Below are positions 48,346 through 58,600 of a stretch of DNA of 64,000 nucleotides, one piece after another. The notes under the pieces are model-generated. The model searched no databases. It saw only the letters and a list, made by a program, of their open reading frames with translations, and was not told where the DNA came from. Location of the stretch: positions 61,766 through 125,765 of the forward strand of contig NW_020312060.1 of assembly GCF_002999335.1 (NCBI RefSeq). Direction: 5' to 3'. This stretch comes from Cyclospora cayetanensis. Lineage: Eukaryota; Apicomplexa; Conoidasida; Eucoccidiorida; Eimeriidae. How positions within the stretch are numbered: position 1 is the stretch's first letter; the number at the start of each line of letters is the position of its first letter. The position numbers were made by a program, and so were the translations under genes.

Positions 48346-48389
<44 letters not shown>

Positions 48390-48868
48390 AGTGGGGGGTG
48401 CTGTCGTCGAGGGGTGCCTTCGGCTGAGGCCACTTGTGCTGCAGAGGCTGACGATGAAGCTACTGGACTGCTTTTTGCGTCTGAATATCGCTGAGAGGCT
48501 GATCCTCCTTCCTGCTGCTGCAGCTGCTGCTGCTCCTTCTCTCTCTTCCTCCGCATCAGTTCTTCGAATGACATGGGAGCGTCGAAGTCTCTGCTGCCTG
48601 CGGCAGCAGAAGACTGCGACGTTGCGGGAGCCGCTGCTGCTGCTGCCGCTCCTGCTGCTGCTGCTGCCGCGGAAGCAGCAGCAGGAGCAGCATAGCTCGG
48701 CGATGCTGCTGCAGCCGCTACAGCAGCAGTCGCTGCATTGGTCGTCGTCACCAAAGAGCAGGCAGCGGGGGCAGCGGCTGCTGCTGTGGCGGCGAGAAGA
48801 TCAAAAGCGGGAGATGCAGCTCTTCCGAGGGGTGTTGAGGATACGCGGGGAATGACTGCTCGCTGTGG

Positions 48869-48899
<31 letters not shown>

Positions 48900-49492
48900 A
48901 GGGACGCTGCTGCTGCAGGGAGCTGTTGTTGTTGCTGCTGCTGCTGCAGCGCATGATGGAGCTGCTGCACTAGCAGCAGCCGTCCCTGTGTGCTCACGAC
49001 GCCTTTCTTCGCCTGTGCAGTGGTGCGTTGCTGAGGCAGAGACTGAAGAGGGTGCGCTTGAGAAGGCAGCTGCTGCTGCACCTGTCGACGCTGGAGCGGA
49101 GGGGGTTTAAGACGGCCGTCTCTGGTTAGACCCCCTGCGGCAGCAGCCGCAGAGGGCGCGCCGGGTGTCATGACAGCAGCAGCAGCAGAGGCTGAGGTCG
49201 GAATGGAGGGGGAACTTGAAGCTCCTCCTCCGCCTAGCACACCCCCATCTCCAGTGGTTGCTCCCGTCAAACCAGCCTTCTTCATGCGCGCCTTAAGGGC
49301 CAGAAGCTTAGAGCTCCAATCTCCCGAGGAGCCCTTTCCGGGAGCTACTATCCCTTCTTCCATCCCCTTCACGCTGGCTGCTGCTCCCAAGTTGCTGCTG
49401 AAACTTTTCTGTGCGGGAGACTGCCCTTCCCGTTCCACTGCTGGCTCTTGTTCTCGAATTCCGCGCGTCGTCAAAGCAGACACGCAATGCAT
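46483..49492 (-). CDS. Gln/Ala-rich protein of unknown function
   Basis: Two exons join in phase: 47301-49492 and 46483-47155 (954 residues). The donor is GATGC-GTATGTC and the acceptor CTGCAG. The start is the ATG at 49492; an alternative ATG at 49363 begins MEEGIVAPGKG. Most of the protein is poly-Gln and poly-Ala. Non-repetitive islands are WSSKLLALKARMKKAGL near the N-terminus, FDAPMSFEELMRRKREKEQQQ (charged helix), a Cys-containing segment at the start of exon 2 (KFCDFQAARC..WPCGC) and a helical, Leu-rich C-terminal part (AALAELLEELALL). The C-terminus has a long Gln run and a KRPRQG basic patch. No family is recognised. A nuclear regulatory or scaffold role is possible from composition only. 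Confidence 0.65.
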
Positions 49493-50282
49493 GCGCGGCA
49501 GAGGCTGCTGCTGCTGCTCCTACTGCGCAGCAGGAGCAGCAGCTCACGTGTGCCGTGGAGGAAACGGCAAACGGGGTAGAAGACAACTACTGAGACTGAG
49601 GGACTGCGCACAGCTGCAGACAAGAACGGGGTGTTGACAAAGATGCAATTGCTGCTGCTGATGCTCCACAAGCGGCCATGGTTCCACCGCTCCTCGCGAC
49701 GTGGCGCTCTCATGCCCAGTAACTACACAGCCCCGTCTGTACACTCCGTCGCACGTGGTCTCCCTGTGAATGGTCATGAGTCCTTTTCCCTTTATTTCTC
49801 CAAATTTCGTCTTTAAAATTCATATTAATCAATCTTTGTCCTGCCTTCGCCAATCTGGGCGGTCTCTATGATTATTGCCGCTGCTTTCTTTGCTCGTCTG
49901 AGAAGAGGCTGCTGGGCACGCAATCCTTCATGAGGAGCACTTGAACGCAGCAGTGCATCCATGCTGGAACTGCTGCTGCAGCTGAGATCTGTGTGTCGGC
50001 GTGTCTAGAAACGGCAGTAGGGAGGGAGGGGGAGGGGAGATTCCTCTCTCCGGCTGTCTTGAGACCTCTAGAACTGGTCGTATCCGCAGCACCCGTAGCG
50101 TGCGGGTTGCTAGTGCTCTGAGCGTTTTTTCGTGCAGCTAGCCGTTCTCTGTTCTTTCCCGCCGAGGCAAGTGGCCGCTTGGCAGCGCCCACTTGCGCAG
50201 AAAGCGCAGCAGCAGCGTCTTGCTGTGCTCGCTGAATGTACGCGTTGGCAACCCCCTCTCCTTCTTCCCCCTCCGCCGGAGA
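49493..50282. other. Divergent intergenic region
   Basis: It separates the starts of the minus Gln/Ala-rich gene and the plus gene at 50283 and must contain both promoters. A T/A-rich patch lies at 49785-49840. No ORF is supported. Confidence 0.5.
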
Positions 50283-51023
50283 ATGGAGGCCTACACGCGA
50301 GTGTCTTCAGGGAGCTTGCGGCTGAAGGGAAAGGGAGGAGATCTGAAGAAGCTCAAGAAGAAGGAGCGAAAGAGGCGGGAGCGGGAGGTGTTTTTGTCTG
50401 GAGAACTGCCGTCAACCTCTGGGGAACCGGCGGCAGCTGCAGAAGTTGACACAGCAGGCGGAATACGCAGCGAAGAGGGGGTTCTTCCTGTCGGCGAGGC
50501 TGAGGTGATCGAAGGTACAGGACGGATTGTTGCGACTGGCGATACTGTGCAAGGCTTTCATACGAAGTTTCGTCATGAGATCGAGGAGGGCGACACTTTA
50601 AGTCTGTTGCATCCTGCAACGCTCCTTCCAGAAGAGGCCTTGGTGGTGTCTGTGAACACGGACAGGACGCTGCATATACACCCGGGCTTCAGCAAGGATT
50701 TTATTTCGACCACAACTTTTGCAGTGAAGAAGACAGCCGCAGCAGTTCGAGCACGCGCCGCTGCTGCTGCTGCAAGGAAGCGAAGTCGAGAGGCTCGAGG
50801 CGAACAAGAAGACGGTGCTCATGACGCAGCTGCTGCAGCGGCTGCCGCTGCTGCAGAGGCCCTCAATAAAAAGATCAAAAAGGGCAGCCGCATCGTGTCG
50901 GTGCGCGAGAAGAAGGGCATGTGGGGATACACCGTGAAACAAGTAAAACTCAAAGAGGAGCTCTCTGCCGAGGAAAAGCTGAATATGCGGTGCAAACAGG
51001 GCAGGGATAAATTTTGTTGGTAG
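50283..51023 (+). CDS. Conserved-looking basic protein of unknown function
   Basis: A single exon, 246 residues, starting at the ATG at 50283 (MEAYTRVSSGSLRLKGKGG). The N-terminus is a Lys/Arg-rich stretch (DLKKLKKKERKRRERE). A non-repetitive central part (about 80-150) contains GTGRIVATGDTVQGFH and DTLSLLHPATLLPEEALVV. An Ala-rich helix follows, then a sharply defined C-terminus (KKGMWGYTVKQVKLKEE and RCKQGRDKFCW). The non-repetitive blocks, especially the C-terminal one, look conserved, but I cannot name a family. Basic composition suggests a nucleolar or RNA-associated protein, which is inference only. The frame is open upstream to 50193. Confidence 0.7.
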   Translation: MEAYTRVSSGSLRLKGKGGDLKKLKKKERKRREREVFLSGELPSTSGEPAAAAEVDTAGGIRSEEGVLPVGEAEVIEGTGRIVATGDTVQGFHTKFRHEIEEGDTLSLLHPATLLPEEALVVSVNTDRTLHIHPGFSKDFISTTTFAVKKTAAAVRARAAAAAARKRSREARGEQEDGAHDAAAAAAAAAAEALNKKIKKGSRIVSVREKKGMWGYTVKQVKLKEELSAEEKLNMRCKQGRDKFCW

Positions 51024-53903
51024 GGGAACTCCTCTTCGACCGCTGCTCTCGATAGGGAGAGGGGGGGGGTCGTAGACTCCGTATATATGTGCATCCATAT
51101 GTGTACATATACATGTGTATACATGTATATCCACATACTTGTATGTGTATAGATATATACGCATAGATTATCCCGTGTGGCAGGAGGATAAGGAGCCCTC
51201 CGGACGCGTGGTGTATTTGGGTAGGTTGCGTAAAACGAGCTTCTTTGTTTTTTAAGGAATGAGTCTTTCGGAGAGCTTGTCATACATGCGGAGATGGCGA
51301 GAGACGGCACTGCATGCCTCCGTTTCGCTTGCTTGCCACGGGGCGGTCGTGGGGGAGAGGGAGTTAGGAGGCGTTTTTCTGAGTCGAAGAGGGCAGGGAG
51401 GAGACAAAAAAAAGGAGCAGGAGCATTCAAGTTTCCGTATTTTACTGTATTTTTTTGCTGCATGGGAGCCGCAAGGGGCCCTTTTGCCTCAGGACGCTTC
51501 GGCGGGGTGCGGCGGAGAGTGTAAGTTCAAGAATCGCTGCCACGCGGAGGAGGGAGAGCAGCAGCAACAAACTGCCATGCCTGCTTCGAGAGGCAGCAAT
51601 AGCAAAACGTAGCAATGGAGGGCATGCGACACAAGCAGTGGGCTGATTGGCAGCATTTGACGGTGTCTTGCCGGCGCTGGTCCTTTTCTTGCGCCTGTTT
51701 CTGAAGTGTCGAGGCGAGGCTAAGGGGATTTCGAGAGCGAGCATAATGAGGGGAAAAGGGCTAACAACACATAAATATCGGGAGGGGGTCTCTAGCGTGA
51801 AAAGGAGAGAGAAAGAACGTTTGCGCGATACATGAGAAGGCAAATCCGTTATTAAGTTGCTCTCCATGTAGTATCCCCTATTGCTGGTGCCTCTTCCTTG
51901 CCCTCCCTCTACACCCCTCCCGCCGCGCGTTCTACTCTCTCGCTTCAAAGCTACTTTGGCATTTGTACCATTCACAAACGGAGAACACGTTCCTGGCGTC
52001 TGCCCATGTGCTGACGCGCAGAGATTTTTTTCCTTCTAGAGGAGTTGTACGTAACGACCGCCAACATACAGCGGTCAGTCAGAGCACACAACACTTCTCA
52101 TGTAGGCAGGCACACCATTAGGATGGCGTGTTCATGCCCACCAAGAGAAACAAAAGGCTCAGCGCGCAGCTAGACACACCAAGGAAGCATGCATACATAT
52201 GTAGTTTAGCAAGAATTAGGTGTGTTAACCGGCTCCGCATGCACGCAGAGCACGGAGACTACCATCCCCTTTCCCGAGATTATTGTACATTGAATGACAG
52301 CAAGCGGCCAGTTGCTCGTAATCCAGATACCAGCCTACGTTAAAGCCCCTGCACAGCAGATCTGAATCCTTCGCTGCCACGGCAGCCACAGCGTGAGACT
52401 CGAGAGGGGAGCCGCCACTGGTGTGTCACTGTGCATCCCTCTACTCCCCAAGTTGCGGCTTTCTCTGCGCGTGCGGACCCCAAGAGCGAAACACCGCGAG
52501 TGCTCTTTTACCTTCTCAGTGCAGCATGAAAGCTGAACAGCAGGAAAATCCGTCAAAGTAGGGGGAATTAGACGCGGATTTGTCACGGGTGCAAGGAATG
52601 TAAGGCGCCCAGGTACGCCAAGTTCTTCAGAGGAGAGACACAGAGCTGCGAAGCTACGTGCAGTACATACGTCAAGCCGTAACTGTTCGGGCATATGTGA
52701 GGCAGGGCATACATCTCCTACGGGCTATCTACCCTCTAATGTGCTTGCAGTTCTCCTCGTCCTCCCACGTTTCGAATCACCACAAAAAAAGCAGCAAGGT
52801 TGGCTGCTAAACCCTGCGCACTTCGGCCGCAATGGGACCGCCAACAGAGGGTCCAAAAAACCTGCATGACTGGGGGAGCGAAAAGCAGTGTTCGCACGCT
52901 TAAAGAGAGAGGTTTTCTTTTCCACCTAATGGCTACGCAGTGGAGAGTCTGTGTGGAGGTAGACCTGAGTCAACGAGCGCCGGCGGCCAGGTGGCAACGT
53001 TGCTTGTTACATTGCATCCGACTTCGGCGGTCTTGTGTGTTTATTGTCATTCACCTTGATAAGTCTCGGCGGGGAGAGGGTTCCGCCGTAAAAGCATATT
53101 AAGCTCTGTTGCTATTTCTGTGAAGTATTGAAACGGGGAAGTCGGAGGCTTTGTGCCGCAGCTTGCCTTGCCGGCGTTCGCATCTCGCAGAGCACGCATG
53201 TCTTCTCTGTGCAGCTTGTGGATACGCATGCATCCAATGACTCTCCTTTCAAGGCTTCCTTTTTTGCTTTCTCCTCATTTCTCAGGAAACCGCATGACCA
53301 GAATATAGCTTCCTTCATGCCTAAGTGTCCAGCTGCCCGTGGAACGCCTCGGCAGCGAAAGCCCTTCGTCCATCGCAACTCTCCTATCCGATCTGCAGCC
53401 GTTTCTCGTTGCTCATGAAGACTCATCGCTATTTTGCTTTGAACAATCAGGAAGTCATAGACAGGCGCGCACGAGGGGGCCATTTGCAGCATCAACTCGT
53501 GCAGTCTTAGCCCGACCCGCAACGGATTTTGAACTGGCCACGTGCAGCACCAACTGCAAGACCACTAGACAGCGAAGCCATAAGCTTCCCGCGCCACTGT
53601 GCGCATGTGATTTCTCTTCGGCTTGCCTCTGGTCGTTTTAGAATACAGTTTCGTTGAGAGCACCCGATTAGAAGGCGCCCAAAGAGGAGGCGTGGGCTGT
53701 GTATCTTATCCAGGGAGGAGGCGGGGGTGTTTTTATTTTCGGCTCGACATTCTCTGCACTCAGCTCCGCAACCAGCGCAGCTTTCCGGCCGCCTCATGCG
53801 TGCTGTACGGACGACCCTCTAAATAGCCACTTCCTGCAGCCCCCTTGCGGCCATAAGGTGTTTTGTACTCACCACCTTGCGCCACCTTCTTCTTCTCGCT
53901 ACA
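51024..53903. other. Repeat-poor region without a supported gene
   Basis: An ATACATGTGTATACATGTAT microsatellite lies at 51080-51160. A minus ORF from an ATG at 53492 to 53112 (126 residues) has no motif. Pyrimidine-rich sequence at 51880-51945 and other short ORFs are not convincing. The 3' part presumably holds the promoter of the DIX-like gene. Confidence 0.45.
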
Positions 53904-55308
53904 ATGAGCCAGATCCTGGTCTTGTACATTGTCACGAATGACGGTGACGATCCAGCCGCCCCCAACTGCTTCTTCTTGCGCGCAAACAAGGGGGGCCTTC
54001 CAACCCTAAAAGACATCAAAACACAGTTCCCCCTCCCAGGCAAATACCACTTCAGGTAAGGATTTTCAGCCCAATCCCCACTTCCCCTCCCTCTAGAGGC
54101 ACTGGAGTGCCCCCTGCGCAAGAACCCAACGCCTTAGCTATTCTCGTTAATGTGGTCATCCCTCCCCCTAGGGTTGTTTGACTCTTCATGCCAGTCTCGC
54201 CTTCTCCTTCTTGTTCTTTTCTCTTTATCTTTCTATCTATCTGTTCTATGGCTGCTCTTAGGCTACGTACAGAAAGCCGCCAGCTGAGCGGCAATACGTC
54301 GAAGGACGAGAAGGGAACATACGTGTGGCTCGACCTGTCAGACGATGAGGCACTTCCTCTGGAGGCTTCCAAGGGGATGACGCTTTTCTTCAAGGTAGGA
54401 ATGGGTGCACAACAGAGGGTGACTGATCCCTGCATATCCCTTCTGTCCTTCTCCCCCTTCTTCCTCCCTCTACACGATTCCAGCAGTCGATGAATTGTCG
54501 TACGGTTGTTTGCTGAGCGACCACCTCGCATCATTCCACGCACACTGGCACGGAGAACCCTTTCACGCCTCCTCCACTTACTCCTATTACTAGCACGCTC
54601 AACACTAGTATCACTCCTGTTACTAACGCGCCCAACACTAGTATTACTCCTATTACTAACACGCTCAACACTAGGATAACTCCTAAAACTTCTGTTGCCA
54701 ACACAACACCTTTTTTGTGTGTCTAAAGTGATGCCACTGTGTATGTGCGTTTTCTGTGGCTCTTGTTTCAAGCGCCACTGCCCAGCAAGCTGCCCACCTG
54801 CATGGAGGACTGCGAATGTGTTTCTGGTAAAACTTCCGGTTGAAACAAAACATGATGCGTTCTTGTTGTGCAGGCCGTTCGCTTGTCGTGGACGAACGAC
54901 CCTGCAGCAGCAGCAACCTCAGCAGCAACACCCCCCGCATCCCCCGCCACTGCTGCCGCTGCTCCTGTTCGGCTCTCGCCTGCTCCCTCCGCATCCTCCA
55001 ACAGCAGCAGCAGCAACAACGGGAAGATAGACGACTACTGGGCAACGCACGAGCAGCAGCAGCAGCGACAACCAGTCGCCTCCTCAGGAGGATGGGGCGT
55101 ATCTCCCTCCCAGCCAGACATGCTTTTCTTTGACGAGCCGCCTCCCGCAGGTAAGCGAGCTGCCGCTGTGCCTGCATTCGAGGCGGCTGCTGTGTTTGTT
55201 TGTGACTGAACGGAGGCGAAAGTGTGTGGCTTCGAGGGTTTCTGTGTGTTCGTTTCAGCAGCCGCGAGCGCAAAGAAGCAGCATGAGGGGATCGACCTGA
55301 TGCTGTAG
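53904..55308 (+). CDS. DIX-like domain protein
   Basis: Four exons are in phase: 53904-54055, 54262-54394, 54874-55150, 55259-55308 (203 residues). The start is the ATG of MSQILVLYIVTNDGD. Exons 1-2 and the start of exon 3 spell a compact domain: LVLYIV strand, LRANKGGLPTLKDIKTQF, GKYHFRLRTES, YVWLDLSDDEALPLEASKG and MTLFFKAVRLSW. This order (strand, TLxxFK helix, YxFxF strand, acidic DDxAxLP loop, final strand) matches the ubiquitin-like DIX domain of Dishevelled and Axin, which self-polymerises head to tail. The rest is Ala/Ser/Gln-rich and ends AKKQHEGIDLML. All junctions have GT..AG ends. The DIX assignment is from pattern; a role in polymer assembly is inference. Confidence 0.65.
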
Positions 55309-55597
55309 CAAACCACGCTATGAACCTGAAATCTAATCTTTTTGCCGTAGAGCTGCCACGCGGCAGCGTCGCTGTCGGAAGCGAGTCTTTTGCTCGACAG
55401 GGGCGCAGGTGGGGAAGGCAGGGTGCCCGCAAGATAGCGCTAGGGAAGGCTCGCTTTTTTACATTTTTTTAACTATAGGCAAAAGGGATTAAAAGCCCGA
55501 ATGTAAAAGGAGACGCGGCGCCATAGCAAAAAAGAGGCAGGCGCGCCCTGCTGGGATGCCTAAAACTAGTAAAGCTCCCAGGGCCCCAATTAATCCT
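55309..55597. other. Convergent intergenic region
   Basis: Short gap between the DIX-like gene (plus) and the end of the RND-like gene (minus), holding both 3' flanks. A T-rich run is at about 55457-55472. Confidence 0.5.
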
Positions 55598-55628
55598 TTA
55601 GGGGCCCCCCAGGGGGCCCCCTAAAGGC
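55595..55628. repeat. GC-rich inverted repeat spanning the RND-gene stop codon
   Basis: CCTTTAGGGGCCCCC is followed almost directly by its inverse complement (GGGGGCCCCCTAAAGG), a near-perfect hairpin. It contains the TAA stop on the minus strand. It could act in 3'-end formation, but this is inference. Confidence 0.7.
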
Positions 55629-58600
55629 CCTCTAAAGTATTGGGGCTTGCTGCGTCGCGGTTGCGGCATCAGTGGCTGTACATAGAGCAGCAACAGCGGC
55701 GCACAGCAGCAGCTGGCTGCGACTGCAGCGCCAACAACAATCAAATTCGCAACGCAAAAGACCCTAAAGGCTTCGCTCTTTGCAAACGCCAGGAGACAAA
55801 TGCCTGCGACGTCGCAAAATACGCATGGATACGGAGTATACATATATGTGCATGTATATAATGGATTTTCCTCAGAGGACATACCCTCCGAAAGTGCGGG
55901 CACGCACACTGGGCTCTTCTTAGCCACACCCCGGGGTGTACATACACCGGAGTGTGGCGGGAAGAACGCCGCCTGGAAGGGCGGGGCGCGGCGACAGAAT
56001 AGCAGTGTGCTGCATCTGCTACTGGCTGCTCTGGCTTTGGTTTTTCGACCAACGAAAGCGTCAAGAGGAGGAATATTCTCTATTCTCGGGGTCAGGGGAG
56101 GGGAGGGGGGGATGTTGAGCACCCGACAGTAGGCGGCGCCTCTTACCGAGAAGTGTGGAAACTGCCGACATCAAGATTGAGGGAGCTGCTTCCCGGGTGG
56201 CTAAAAAAGCCAGAAGGGGGGCCTGATGCCTTTGCCTGTGAAGCCCTGCCAGCAGCACTTCTACTGTGGCAGCTGTTGGGCTACCCTGCACGACACAAGC
56301 TTCCGGAGGTTCTCCGCAGTTGGAACAGAGCACCGAGTGGTTTTGCTGCTGCTGCAGGCGATACGATTGGTGGGGTGGTGACGGCGGCGCGGAGTGGAGA
56401 GACACGGGCAGCCTAAGCGGCACCGAAGGGAAAGTGAGGTCATCGTTGCCGTTGTTTACAGCCCATAAACCCTGCTGCTGCCGCAGCAGGAGCTGGTGTT
56501 GATGCCGCTGGTGCTGCTGCATGAGGCTGGAAAGACGAGACACGGAGGGCAGGGGTGCAGACGCAAACAGAGGGGCCGTTCTGCGGTGTATGTACACCAC
56601 GAGCGTGGTGTACTCGACGGTCAGAGCGCCGCTTGCGAATAGGGCCTTGAAAACACGCATTCGCCGATGGCACAACGGCAGTGTTTAGCGATTTTCCTCT
56701 GGTGGATGTTGTTTTTCACGCAAGCAACGTGCAGCAAACCCTCTAATCAGCAAGCCCTGCATGCTACTGCTCGCCAGACTTGAAGCACTGGGAGCTTGCC
56801 GCCAAGCAAGCTGGTCGAGAACGGAGGCGTGTGCGTGCCTTACAATGAGGGTAACGACGTCGAAGGGAACTTCACACAATACAAGCAAGCCTCCAACAAA
56901 AACGGCTTGCAGCAGCAGCAACGCCGAAACAACGGCCGCTCCCATGGGGGAGAGCAGCAAGGACAAGAAGAAAAAGAGGCACAACGCAATCAGCGCCACT
57001 TGCGAATATAGCGCAAAAATAATCCACTCGTCTCTGCAATAGCGCACACACGTACGCAGGGTGGGGCCGCAAATCCTAAGGAAAGTACGCACAAGAACGT
57101 AGAAGGCGCATTTGTGCATACATGCAAAAGAGGACAGCCTGAATCTGTATATCTATGTATATAAATGCATATATACATCAATATAAATATCAACAGATAC
57201 ATTGGTATATACATCCATATAAATGTACTATAATATATATATATATATCCAACAGATATATTAATATACATATATATATGGATGTAAATATCAATATCAA
57301 CATATATATATATATGTACATATGGATATAAATATCAATATCACCGGATATATTGATATACATATATATAAGTATCAATATCAACAGATATACTTACATA
57401 TCAATAAATAGATAAATATACATAAATATAGACTGTAGTGAACAAAGACGATGATGGCCACAGAGCGTGCGGCGGGGAAAGAGGAGAGCTATATATTCAC
57501 CCACACATGGAGAGTGTACCTGTAGACATCTTCCATCCAGGTAGCATGCGTGTAGACCCCGCCTGAAGGGAAGTGCTTTTTCTCTATAGATCGCAGCTCT
57601 TGCAGCACTGAGGCATTGCTGCGGCCTCTGGTGCTGCTGTTGCTATTTAGAGGATCCACGCGAAGAAAAAGAGTCAAACGGGAAGCCTCAATACGACGAC
57701 CATCTCCAGAAAACTGCAGCAGCAGTAGCAGCACGGGGACAAAAACAGGCAGAGGCATAGGCGGAAGCAGAAGCTGGACAGAGAGACAGCCGTGAACGTC
57801 GGTGTCACAGATACACCAACTACGGGGGTGGCATGCGTCTCTCCTTTTTCTGAGAAGAGCCGCACGAAAGCCGCATTAGGGCAAAAGCGCAGCCCCTCCC
57901 GGATAAAAGCCACATGATGCAGATGGCAGAAAAATCAAGCAAACAACATGGTCCTGGCTAGCAATTCGGAAAGTCGAATTCTCTCTAGATGTCTCGGCGC
58001 TAAAACTGCTGCCCCCTTTCCTCAGTACACCCCGTGTGCGCGACCTAAGCTGCTCTCGCGAAGGCCTGCAATCTCTCGCCTTAATGAAATGTGCAATCTT
58101 TCAATGAAATGTGTAATCTCTCAATGAAATGTGAAATCTCTCAAGGAAATGTGCAATCTCTCGATGAAATGTGAAATCTCTCGGTGAAATGTGTGATCTC
58201 TCACTTTGATAAATGTGCAACCTCTCACTGAAATGTGCAATCTCTCACCTTAATGAAATGTGCAATCTTTCAATGAAATATGCAATCGCTTACTTTAATA
58301 AAATGTGCAATCTCTCAAGGAAATGTGCAATCTCTCAATGAAATGTGCAACCTCTCAATGAAATGTGCAATCGCTTACTTTAATGAAATGTTCAATCTCT
58401 CAATGAAACGTGCAATCTCTCACTGAAACGTGCAATCTCTCAATGAAATGCGCAATCTCTCAATGAAATGTGCAATTTCTCACTCTAATAATATGTGCAG
58501 TTTCTCACCGTAATAAAATGTGCAATCTCTCACCATAATGAATGTGCAATCTCTCACCTTGATGAAATGTGCAATCTCTCAATGAAATGTGCAATCTCTC

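Noticed and set aside
53112..53492. 126-codon minus-strand ORF from an ATG
   Set aside because: No motif, no CAG bias and no splice partners; kept only as part of the unannotated region.
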